NCBI GenBank assembly: GCA_047630175.1
Contig: JBLHVI010000046.1
Span: 1 to 24,269, forward strand
Length of the DNA stretch: 24,269 nt
Direction of reading: 5' to 3'
Source: UBA4582 sp047630175
Lineage (GTDB): Bacteria > Pseudomonadota > Gammaproteobacteria > Pseudomonadales > Azotimanducaceae
This document shows, in pieces, positions 1 to 7,042 of this stretch. The notes below the pieces were generated by a model. The model did not search any database and was not told the origin of the DNA. It saw only the letters and a list, made by a program, of their open reading frames with translations. The position numbers and the translations under genes were made by a program. How positions within the stretch are numbered: the first letter of the stretch is position 1; every line of letters starts with the position of its first letter.

Positions 1-477
1 GGGATCTAGCCGAACGACCATGTTTGCCTTAGTGCCGCAGTAACAGATGGTTTTTAGCTCTTCAAGAATATCAGCCCACGCGAGCAACCACTGACTGCCG
101 GTGAATAGTTGGCCCTGAAAGTCGGTGCGAATCCCGTAGCAAAGTACAGGTATTTTGAGTTGATCGCAGACCTCGCTTAACTGCCAAACCTGGTTCTTAG
201 TGAGGAACTGCGCCTCGTCAACCAGTACGCAATTGATTGCCTTCATGATGTGCTGACGAGACACATGCTCAAATAAATCGTCAGTGGCGGTGAACAAGTC
301 AGCACTCTGCGACAGGCCTATGCGTGAACTGATTTTGCCCTTGCCGAAGCGATCATCAATTGCCGCCGTGAGCAGCAGGGTTTCCATCCCGCGTTCACGA
401 TAGTTAAAGCTCGATTGCAGCAGCGTTGTTGATTTTCCAGCGTTCATCGTCGAGTAGTAAAAATAGAGCTTGGCCAT
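1..477 (-). CDS. tdk: Thymidine kinase, 3' end beyond window
   Basis: Type II thymidine kinase, which phosphorylates thymidine and deoxyuridine with ATP in the cytoplasmic pyrimidine salvage pathway. The 159 residues in the window start with a P-loop (MNAGKST, residues 11-17). They carry the DEAQF Walker-B-like motif at 87-91 and the start of the zinc/lasso region (CYCGTKA, about 145-151). The match to E. coli Tdk (about 205 aa) is collinear throughout, so roughly 45 C-terminal residues lie outside. The start is the ATG whose complement is at 475-477. The nucleoside hydrolase gene lies directly upstream on the same strand, 7 bases away, so the two are very likely cotranscribed as a nucleoside salvage unit. 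Family assignment is essentially certain. Confidence 0.97.
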   Translation of the reverse strand, partial: MAKLYFYYSTMNAGKSTTLLQSSFNYRERGMETLLLTAAIDDRFGKGKISSRIGLSQSADLFTATDDLFEHVSRQHIMKAINCVLVDEAQFLTKNQVWQLSEVCDQLKIPVLCYGIRTDFQGQLFTGSQWLLAWADILEELKTICYCGTKANMVVRLDP

Positions 478-484
478 AAAGCGT

Positions 485-1498
485 TTAGTTCCGTGATGCG
501 TCTGTTGCTGCCGAAGCCGGATGCTGGGTCAGTGTTTCGATAAATACCTGTACTGCACGTTTAGCGTCAACCTGTAATGCAGCTCTGACCGTGGGGCGAC
601 TTCGCCAGCCTGGTGCGCGATGGGGTTTGGTGCTTTGGTCAATGGCCAGTAAGCCTACCGCTAAGCCGTCATAGATGACTCGTGCGCTGCCGCTGCACAT
701 CTCATAGGCATCGCGCTCAACCAGAAAAATAACAGCGCTGGCGTCATGCATTGGGAAAGCAGATGTGCTGTCGGCGTGCAATAGGCCCTCAGCTAGCAAT
801 TGTTTGGTGTAGAAGTTTGCATAGAAGCGGCTGCTGTTCCATAAAAATTTACCCATGGGCCCGGCACCATCATGCACCAGACTAAGCTGAGAGTCTGTGA
901 TGATGGTTTGCAAGGTAACATCTAGTCCGATGATCGTGAGTGGCCAGTCTTGGGCTAGCACCTGGTCGGCGGCGTGCGGGTCGCTAATAAAATTAGCTTC
1001 GGCGAGTGGTGTGACGTTACCGGGGGCTTTAACCGTGCCTCCCATGACCACCAATTCACGCAGTTTACTGGGTAACTTTGGATCCAGTTGGAGGGCCAGT
1101 GCGATATTGGTCAAAGGACCAATAGCCACCAAGGTAACTTGCCCGGGCATTGCATTAGCCTGTTGCACAATAAACTCGGCAGCGCTTAATGCGATGGATT
1201 GGTTGCTAGACTTGGGCAGGTTAAGGTTGCCTAAGCCGTCTTGGCCATGGACAAAGTCAGGCGACGGGCGGCGGATTTGGCGTAACGGATCGGCGGCTCC
1301 TTTTGCGACAGGTATTTGTGGCTGGCCGAAAGTGTTGAGTATTACGAGCGCATTTTGCGTCGTAATATCGACCGTGGCATTGCCGTACACGGTAGTAAGG
1401 CCTAATAATTCGATCTCTGGGTGAGCGATAGCAAACGCAATAGCCTGTGCGTCATCAATTCCTGGGTCTGTATCGATAATTATCTTCAGCATAGTCAT
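485..1498 (-). CDS. Inosine/uridine-preferring nucleoside hydrolase
   Basis: Hydrolyses the N-glycosidic bond of ribonucleosides to a free base and ribose (IUNH family, RihA/B/C-like). The calcium-binding signature DTDPGIDDA lies at residues 9-17. The family motifs VYGNATVD, HGQDGLG (about 84-90), an EANFISDPHAA segment (about 167) and MHDASAV (H251, D252) follow in order. Length is 337 aa, normal to slightly long for the family. I place the start at the ATG complementary to 1496-1498, because the frame upstream (to 1570) adds residues that do not look like protein of this family; a second ATG two codons in (1492) is equally possible. No signal peptide, so cytoplasmic. It is the first gene of a pair with tdk. 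Substrate preference (purine or pyrimidine) cannot be read from the sequence. Confidence 0.93.
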   Translation of the reverse strand: MTMLKIIIDTDPGIDDAQAIAFAIAHPEIELLGLTTVYGNATVDITTQNALVILNTFGQPQIPVAKGAADPLRQIRRPSPDFVHGQDGLGNLNLPKSSNQSIALSAAEFIVQQANAMPGQVTLVAIGPLTNIALALQLDPKLPSKLRELVVMGGTVKAPGNVTPLAEANFISDPHAADQVLAQDWPLTIIGLDVTLQTIITDSQLSLVHDGAGPMGKFLWNSSRFYANFYTKQLLAEGLLHADSTSAFPMHDASAVIFLVERDAYEMCSGSARVIYDGLAVGLLAIDQSTKPHRAPGWRSRPTVRAALQVDAKRAVQVFIETLTQHPASAATDASRN

Positions 1499-1661
1499 AC
1501 TCGTGACCTGTATTGACGTGCAATCGCACAGATTAACGTGGCGTTTTTTGGTGCCTTCGTCTGAACCCAAATTCGAAGCGTCATCGACCCTCGGTCTGCA
1601 AAGATACAGCGTGACCGCCGTAGTATGTCATTTCTAAACCTTGATAGGCCACGCATTGCCC

Positions 1662-1685
1662 GTTTTGCCAAGAGTTTTGCCAAGA
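1662..1685. repeat. 12-bp perfect tandem duplication
   Basis: GTTTTGCCAAGA occurs twice head to tail (1662-1673 and 1674-1685). Most simply a recent replication-slippage duplication in non-coding DNA. No function is evident. Confidence 0.8.
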
Positions 1686-1747
1686 ATATGTGGCGTTTGC
1701 CGCACCGTGGTCGTCAGGCGCCGTTGCAGCTGCGTGGGTCACTGCAG

Positions 1748-1777
1748 GCTCATTGACGCATGCTATAGTCAATGAGC
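1748..1777. promoter_or_regulatory. Perfect inverted repeat, 10-bp arms
   Basis: Arms GCTCATTGAC (1748-1757) and GTCAATGAGC (1768-1777) are exactly complementary, with a 10-base spacer. There is no T-run, so it is not an obvious terminator. Its place in the divergent interval 250 bases upstream of the nucleoside hydrolase start and 314 upstream of the Nudix start would suit an operator or an RNA hairpin. The function is inference. Confidence 0.45.
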
Positions 1778-2090
1778 GCAGGGTATGTACTCACGCGGCA
1801 CCTGTTAGAAATCACGCGGGACAACCACCAGTGCGTGGCGGGTTATGCAGAAGAACCCTGAAAAGCTGCGTTCAATTGATCAAAGGAATATGCAATAGTA
1901 TGACGGCGCTGAGCGACGCGGCTTCCAGTGGTTCTCGACGTTAGGTCTGTATCGGGAGGCACCCACGGTTTCCCCGACGATCAGATGTTACTATGTCAAC
2001 ACGTCAAGCTGACTCAGTCAGTTCGAGGCCATGATCGAGAAGCAACTACATCGGTAGAGCGAGAGGCAGAGCGAATTGGGAGAATCAACT

Positions 2091-2513
2091 GTGCGCTACA
2101 AAGTATGCAAGGCGTTGATCACTGTTGAGAGTGATACCGCGAGCCACTATCTGATGACACTCAAGCGAGTCCCAGGGAATGACAATGACGGTAAACTTGA
2201 GTTCCTAGGTGGTCGCATGGACAGTGGCGAGACACCGCGAGAAACATTGATACGCGAACTTTTTGAGGAAGAAGCGACGGGTCGTCTCTCGGACATCGCT
2301 AAAACGTTAAATTTAGGCTACACCGAGCACCTCATTGGTGATGCATTGCATTATCTCTTTGCCCTGACGCTTAGCGTAGAGCAGTACTCGGCTTTGCAAT
2401 TTCATCCTGATGAAAGTTATGGCTTGCGTTTAGTCGTAGCTAACGAACTGACACCATCGTTGGATAAATACACGCGGAAAACGAATAAAATCATACAACG
2501 GCTAAATCAATAG
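2091..2513 (+). CDS. Nudix hydrolase
   Basis: Small Nudix-fold hydrolase (140 aa) expected to cleave a nucleoside diphosphate linked to another group; the substrate is unknown. The Nudix box runs from LGGRMDSGE through RELFEEEATG. It fits G-x5-E-x7-R-E-U-x-E-E-x-G-U except that the last glycine is Ala and the following hydrophobic residue is Thr; the metal-binding glutamates (REL.EE) are intact. I choose the GTG at 2091 because a GGGAGA Shine-Dalgarno (2078-2083) lies 7 bases upstream. A TTG at 2076 in the same frame has no such site. It is followed after 184 bases by the PhoU-kinase gene on the same strand, so joint function is possible but not shown. The family is clear, the specificity open. 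Confidence 0.88.
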   Translation: MRYKVCKALITVESDTASHYLMTLKRVPGNDNDGKLEFLGGRMDSGETPRETLIRELFEEEATGRLSDIAKTLNLGYTEHLIGDALHYLFALTLSVEQYSALQFHPDESYGLRLVVANELTPSLDKYTRKTNKIIQRLNQ

Positions 2514-2697
2514 AATGGGTTGCGTAGCCATCACTGCTGCGTCATGCTCGTTCAAACGGATGACTCGACAAAAATGCACCAAAAAGATAGTTGCGAAGAA
2601 ACTCGTTGCTGACAGAGTTGAAGAGCCAGCTTTGGCTTTACAATTTTGTTTGTGCGAAGTTTCTATACATTGATGCTGTTTGTTAGAGGAGCGCGTA

Positions 2698-4296
2698 ATG
2701 CCCATCGACGAAGGGGTCAATATTGACCTCCAGTTTTTGATCCTTGAGGTCAAAAAGCAAGCCCGTGCATCGCTTTCGATGCTTGAAAAGCCTACTGATA
2801 CAAAACTTGCAAAAATTCGAACACGAGAAGACTACGTCGATAACCTCAAGAACACGTTGGAGACGAAAAGCTACTTCAATATTCATCAGCGTGCAGAAGG
2901 TGACGGTCAGGTTAACTATTTCCGAGCGCTTATTGCGATTGGAGCAAATTTGGAGCGCTGTGCTGACTTTTTCGAGAGCATCGCGTTACAAATGCAACAC
3001 GTCAGCGAACCTGCCAGTTTTGAAGTTTTTGAACTCAAGAAATACTATGCATTGATTTTCAAGGCGCTAGATTTGGTATATCCAGCGCTTAGCCTTAACG
3101 ATCTGGATCAAGCGCAAAAAATTTGTGATTACGAGATAGCAATTGATGATTTGTACGATACGTCATATGCGCAGATACGTTCAAACTTGCGTCAGCGTCG
3201 CCAAGTTGACGACATGCTTTCATTGCTAACGATCGTTCGCTATCTTGAGCGAGTAGGCGACAACTTTTTGCGCATCGGTGAGGCTATTCTCAATATTCAT
3301 ATTGGCGAGAGTATGGGCATCAGGCAGTTTCGGTACTTACGTCTTGGGCTAGAGAGTCAAGGAATTGATATTAGTTCTAGTTCTGTAGAGTTTAAGCCCA
3401 TTATGAATACGCGCTCGGGTGGTCGCGTGGCGAAGATTGTAGATAGTGAACAGGGTCAGGTGTTTTACAAAGAGGGGGGCACAGATAAAATTGATGAAGA
3501 AATTCGAGGTTTAGCGCTTTGGGAAAAACAGTTTCCCGGGCTCACTCCGGGCGTTTTATGGCACGACAGTCGGGAGAGCCATTCGACGGTGTTACTGCAG
3601 TGTCTTGATGGTTTGGATATGCTTGAGCTTTTGATTAATAGTCGCAGCAAGTTAGATAAGGCGCTGGATATTTTGACTAGTCATCTGGTGAAGCAATGGG
3701 ATAAAACGAAAAGAAAAAAACCCGTAAAAGTCGACTACGTCGCGCAGATGATGAAGCGTAAAGGCGATATTCAGTCTATACACGCGCACTTGCTGGCCTT
3801 GGATGACGAGCTTGACTCGCTGCTAACGGCAGCCAAAAAGTTTGAGAAACAATTGAGAGCGCCTTTCAGTACGTTGATTCACGGCGATTTCAATATTGAC
3901 AATATTATTTTCCAGTTATCAGAGGGAAAAATGTACTTCGTTGATGTGCACCGTTCTGGACATGGTGACTACGCGCAGGATGTATCGGTTTTTTTAGTGT
4001 CGAATATTCGTATCCCACTTTTTAGTAAGGATATTCGTCAACGGTTGAACGAGTCTAATCGGAGGATGTATGCCTGCGCTGCAGGATATGCCGCCGCGAA
4101 TCAAGATCACGAGTTCGATGCGAGATTGGCCATGGGTTTGTTCCGTTCGCTCATTACCTCCACGAGGTTTATGTTTGATAAAGGATTTTCTCAAGCGATG
4201 TACTATCGTGCGACCTTGATTCTTCAAGATGTGCTTGCTCACCAAGGCAACCTTAAAAGCTATAAGCTGCGCGAAGACTACTTTCTTTACGGATAA
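2698..4296 (+). CDS. PhoU-like domain fused to APH-type kinase
   Basis: A 532-residue two-part protein. Residues about 1-215 are helical with two copies of the PhoU metal-site motif: NLERCADFFESI (E86, D90) and RYLERVGDNFLRIGEAI (E184, D188). In PhoU this fold senses phosphate status. Residues about 240-500 look like an aminoglycoside/choline-type phosphotransferase: an ATP-binding lysine candidate (VFYKEGG, K258), the Brenner motif HGDFNIDN (H395, D397, N402), and a second metal-binding Asp in FVDVHRSGHGDYAQD (D416). The catalytic residues are present, so it is probably an active small-molecule kinase controlled by the PhoU half. The start is fixed by AGAGGAG at 2685-2691, 6 bases before ATG 2698. 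There is no signal peptide or membrane segment, so it is cytoplasmic. The Nudix gene upstream is the only co-oriented neighbour. The substrate is unknown; true aminoglycoside resistance is unlikely. Confidence 0.85.
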   Translation: MPIDEGVNIDLQFLILEVKKQARASLSMLEKPTDTKLAKIRTREDYVDNLKNTLETKSYFNIHQRAEGDGQVNYFRALIAIGANLERCADFFESIALQMQHVSEPASFEVFELKKYYALIFKALDLVYPALSLNDLDQAQKICDYEIAIDDLYDTSYAQIRSNLRQRRQVDDMLSLLTIVRYLERVGDNFLRIGEAILNIHIGESMGIRQFRYLRLGLESQGIDISSSSVEFKPIMNTRSGGRVAKIVDSEQGQVFYKEGGTDKIDEEIRGLALWEKQFPGLTPGVLWHDSRESHSTVLLQCLDGLDMLELLINSRSKLDKALDILTSHLVKQWDKTKRKKPVKVDYVAQMMKRKGDIQSIHAHLLALDDELDSLLTAAKKFEKQLRAPFSTLIHGDFNIDNIIFQLSEGKMYFVDVHRSGHGDYAQDVSVFLVSNIRIPLFSKDIRQRLNESNRRMYACAAGYAAANQDHEFDARLAMGLFRSLITSTRFMFDKGFSQAMYYRATLILQDVLAHQGNLKSYKLREDYFLYG

Positions 4297-4947
4297 AAAT
4301 TGTGTGTAGGAGCATATCGAGTTGTCATCGATAACCGTGCGTTAAAAAACGGGCAAGCTGACAATTAGAAAATCACACTACCAGACTGGACCGGCCCTGA
4401 AATTTATACATGCTTGCCATTATTGTTTTATCTTTAGGATGAAAGCACACGCACAAGAATCACGTGTGACACGTATATTCGGATTAACGATGGGTCGGTG
4501 TTATTGCTGTTAAGCATGCATGAAGGTGTCGAGCTGTCAGCCTTGGTGCTTTCAAGCCGATACGCTTTGGAGCGTTGCTGTAAATATACGTAGGCGATCA
4601 GTTAGTTCGCTGCATTCTATTGGGGTAGCGATCATATACTAGCGCATGAAGCTGGCCCGGTCGCCATCGTGACGGTAGGTCATTTAACGAATATTAGGCA
4701 ACCGTTAGATGCGTTATTGAGGACGGTAAGTCTATTGAGTGTCTGGTTGTGTTGCATACGAGGGTGATAATTCCTCTGTCAAGGTGTGTCGAACTAAGGG
4801 CGCCAAGTGCGCTCTAGCGTTGCTTGCAGTAACGCTAAACGGCGGGCGGCTCCTGATTGCAATGGATGGTTGCAAAGGGTGGTTGCAGGCTGTCTGTGAA
4901 GGCGGCCTACAACCATCTAGGCGATAGCAATCAAAATGGACCGCGGT
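4297..4947. other. 650-base intergenic stretch, no gene recognised
   Basis: No frame in this stretch resembles a protein family I know. It holds two short dyads: ACGTGT-G-ACACGT at 4462-4474 and a 7-bp hairpin at 4815-4837. It lies between the convergent 3' ends of the PhoU-kinase gene and the methyltransferase gene, so it may contain their terminators, but neither end shows a strong GC stem followed by a T-run. Decayed coding sequence is possible, given similar tracts elsewhere in the window. Confidence 0.5.
4815..4837. repeat. Short hairpin, 7-bp stem
   Basis: TAGCGTT (4815-4821) and AACGCTA (4831-4837) are complementary around a 9-base loop. No T-run follows on either strand. Weak evidence for any function. 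Confidence 0.35.
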
Positions 4948-5742
4948 CTAGATTTTCTCGAACTTCATGACTAAGCGGTCACTTTCACCGATGGCCAAAT
5001 ATTTGTTCTTGTCCAAATCTTTCTGGGCAAGGCTCGGGGGTAATGACCACACGCCATCAGGATGGTTTTTTGTGTCCCGAGAGTTGCTGTTGATCTCTGA
5101 CGATGCAATGAGTTTGAAGCCATTTTTTGCCATGATGTCGATCAATTGTTGCTCATGGATATAGCCCGCATCGGCGTTGTAAGACATCTCTGCACCTAAG
5201 CGGTGGTCTACGATGCCAACAATACCACCGGTTTTAAGCGCGCTGTGCCAAGCTTGAGGAACGGCATCTGAGTCGATCCAGTTGTGGGCGTTGCGGAAGT
5301 CGACGATGGCATCCACGCTGCCAGGGCTGGCTAACTCGTCGCCATCTTCGCCCGCTAAACTTACGACGACAATATCGCCATAAGCTTCTTTGTTAGCGAC
5401 GATTTTCTCATCGTAGTTTTTGACTGACCGCGCTTGATAGTCGCTCTGTGTTTCAGGGTTGCGGTTATACGTGGCTGCTATAAGTTTACCGTTATCTTTA
5501 AGATAGGCGCCGAGTATTTCACTATACCAACCGCCGCCGGGCCAGCTTTCAATGACGGTCATGTCATCTGTAATGCCAAAAAACGATAGGGTTTCATACG
5601 GATTGCGATAAACGTCGCGCATGACATTTTTTTCGAGGCGATGATCTCCGGAAACCGCATCGAGCAATGAATCAGCAAACGCTGTGTTGCTTATTCCGAG
5701 AGTGACGGTAGACAGAAGAAGAATGTGGGCTATGCGTGTCAT
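4948..5742 (-). CDS. Exported methyltransferase-like protein (COG4798 type)
   Basis: 264 residues with an N-terminal signal peptide (hydrophobic segment to about residue 22, likely cleavage after AFA and before DS). The rest matches the COG4798 predicted methyltransferases: RNPYETLSFFGI, the Rossmann motif I region ESWPGGGWYSEIL at about 65-77, DFRNAHNW, GIVDHR, SSEIN, HPDGVWSLPP and YLAIGESDR near the C-terminus. A GGAG Shine-Dalgarno lies 7 bases before the ATG. The family has a SAM-methyltransferase fold, yet the signal sequence predicts export to the periplasm, where SAM is not expected, so its catalytic activity is unproven. It is a monocistronic gene with a long spacer downstream. The family call is firm, the function open. 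Confidence 0.88.
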   Translation of the reverse strand: MTRIAHILLLSTVTLGISNTAFADSLLDAVSGDHRLEKNVMRDVYRNPYETLSFFGITDDMTVIESWPGGGWYSEILGAYLKDNGKLIAATYNRNPETQSDYQARSVKNYDEKIVANKEAYGDIVVVSLAGEDGDELASPGSVDAIVDFRNAHNWIDSDAVPQAWHSALKTGGIVGIVDHRLGAEMSYNADAGYIHEQQLIDIMAKNGFKLIASSEINSNSRDTKNHPDGVWSLPPSLAQKDLDKNKYLAIGESDRLVMKFEKI

Positions 5743-5791
5743 TAGTGTGCTCCGTGCATCGATTTACTGAAGCACCTACTTTAGCGTGATC

Positions 5792-6394
5792 CTATGCAGA
5801 GGCAACAAAAAATAGATATTTTGGGCGACCCAGCGAACATGTTTTTAGTGCCCTGGGTGGGTAAGCTAAAAATAATGCGCCCGACAGCCCATCGTTCTGC
5901 TGGCGTTGGTCAACCAACGCGGGAACAAAGCGGTTGAGTATTGCCTTGAGCCCCTCGGATTGCAGTGGTTTAGCAAGGTAGTCGCCCATACCCGACGCTA
6001 GGCAGGCTTGCCTAGCACGGGACAAGGCATTGGCAGTGAGCGCCATGATGTTGCAGGGACGACCCGGTTGCTCGGCACGGATGGCGTGGGTTGCTAGCCA
6101 TCCCCAGTGTTAATGCGTTAACAATGAGCAGACAAAAAGGGTGAGCAAGACGGTAAAACAGCAGGTTGTTGCGAAATTAGTCGGATAAGCTGGGTTGACG
6201 AATAAGGCGCCGATCATATATGCCAATATCGCGATACCAAGTTAGGGAGTCCGACGAATAAGGGAGGTCTTTGTCGATAGCACTGCGCAGATGAAACAGG
6301 CGCTAGCGATAAGCGCTCGTTCGAACAGAGGATCATGACTCGTCGCTCGGGTCAACGCGGACGATACCAAACCCCAAAGTACATGACTCACAGG
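5792..6394 (-). pseudogene. Decayed hybrid histidine kinase: membrane part plus receiver end
   Basis: Read on the minus strand, one frame carries hydrophobic segments (ALIASACFICAVLS; LGIAILAYMIGALFV; CFTVLLTLFVCSLL) from about 6390 down to 6113. An in-frame TAA lies at 6110-6112. In the same frame follows the C-terminal half of a response-regulator receiver domain: WLATHAIR, IMALTANALS, GMGDYLAKPL (the Lys of the receiver active site) and a helix ending LNRFVPAL. Further in-frame stops lie at 6242-6244 and 6395-6397. The receiver half is certain. That the membrane segment belongs to the same former gene is inference from the shared frame and the usual order of hybrid kinases. The HisKA/HATPase core and the phospho-acceptor Asp are missing, so no signalling function remains. 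The downstream end (5792) is the first stop after the receiver. Confidence 0.65.
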
Positions 6395-6503
6395 CTATCG
6401 CAATAAGGCGATGGTTGCCGATAGCCCGGGTAAGTTCTGCCTCGTTCGCTGATTGTTTGTCGCGACCACGTGTTAGCGCGCACAACAGGCCACTTAAACG
6501 CAA
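6333..6503 (-). CDS. Possible small ORF or gene remnant below purE
   Basis: An open frame of about 56 codons starting at a TTG, 38 bases after the purE stop. It has protein-like composition (for example AELTRAIGNH, LIAIACESC, GFGIVRVDPSDES at the end) but no Shine-Dalgarno and no family I recognise. It overlaps, in another frame, the upstream part of the decayed membrane protein listed at 5792-6394. Either this is a small translated product after purE, or it is the tail of a lost gene. Confidence 0.22.
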   Translation of the reverse strand: MRLSGLLCALTRGRDKQSANEAELTRAIGNHRLIAIACESCTLGFGIVRVDPSDES

Positions 6504-6541
6504 GTTGTAGGCTAGTGGTTAGTCGATGTTGTCGGCGTCTG

Positions 6542-7042
6542 CTAGGTCTTCTGATCTGCTTTAAACTTGTCGGCTAGCGTCTCGACTCCCGCGGTGAGAG
6601 CAGCACGCCAAGATCTGACGCGCTCGCGCACCGCCAGATCAGTCGCACCGATAATTTGTGCGGCCAGCAGACCTGCGTTCTTGGCATTGTCGATGGCAAC
6701 AGTCGCAACGGGGATGCCAGCTGGCATCTGCACGATGGACAAAAGTGCATCTTGCCCTAGTAATTTAGTCGCGCTGACAGGTACGCCGATGACGGGCAAT
6801 ACCGTCAGCGAGGCAACCATACCGGGTAGATGTGCTGCGCCACCGGCGCCTGCGATAATCACATTATAGCCCTCAGCTTCCGCGGTTCGAGCGAAGGTAA
6901 ACATTCTCTCTGGCATGCGATGGGCGCTGACAATGGCAATATCGACTGCAATACCTAGCGCTTGCAAAATTTCTTGGGCAGGCAGCATGGTGGGATAGTC
7001 AGAGTCACTACCCATGATGATGGCGACTTTAGGTGTTGTCAT
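6542..7042 (-). CDS. purE: N5-carboxyaminoimidazole ribonucleotide mutase PurE
   Basis: Class I PurE (166 aa), which converts N5-CAIR to CAIR in de novo purine synthesis. Key motifs: GSDSD at 11-15, SAHR at 39-42 and AGGAAHLPG ending at 74, which form the nucleotide-binding and active sites, followed by PVIGVPV and QMPAGIPVATVAI. The length is normal. Its ATG overlaps the stop of purK (ATGA, 7039-7042), so it is translationally coupled as the second gene of the pair. Confident. Confidence 0.97.
   Translation of the reverse strand: MTTPKVAIIMGSDSDYPTMLPAQEILQALGIAVDIAIVSAHRMPERMFTFARTAEAEGYNVIIAGAGGAAHLPGMVASLTVLPVIGVPVSATKLLGQDALLSIVQMPAGIPVATVAIDNAKNAGLLAAQIIGATDLAVRERVRSWRAALTAGVETLADKFKADQKT

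Larger units (their letters stand above)
1499..2090. other. Divergent spacer between nucleoside hydrolase and Nudix genes
   Basis: About 590 bases with no convincing gene. Short open frames exist on both strands but have atypical composition and no recognisable family. The stretch holds a 12-bp tandem duplication (1662-1685) and a perfect 10-bp inverted repeat (1748-1777), listed separately. Promoters for both flanking genes should lie here, but no strong -35/-10 pair was found by eye. Confidence 0.6.

Noticed and set aside
897..1424. A 175-codon open frame on the plus strand
   Set aside because: It is antisense to the well-conserved nucleoside hydrolase and has no family features; a mirror of its codon pattern.
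1690..1944. An 84-codon plus-strand frame in the spacer
   Set aside because: No ribosome site, odd composition, spans the inverted repeat; no recognisable domain.
2698..4296. Aminoglycoside resistance gene
   Set aside because: Although the kinase half has the APH fold motifs, the PhoU half and chromosomal context argue for a metabolic or regulatory kinase.
4739..4927. A 62-codon frame before the methyltransferase 3' end
   Set aside because: Composition is unlike protein of its neighbours and there is no Shine-Dalgarno; treated as non-coding.
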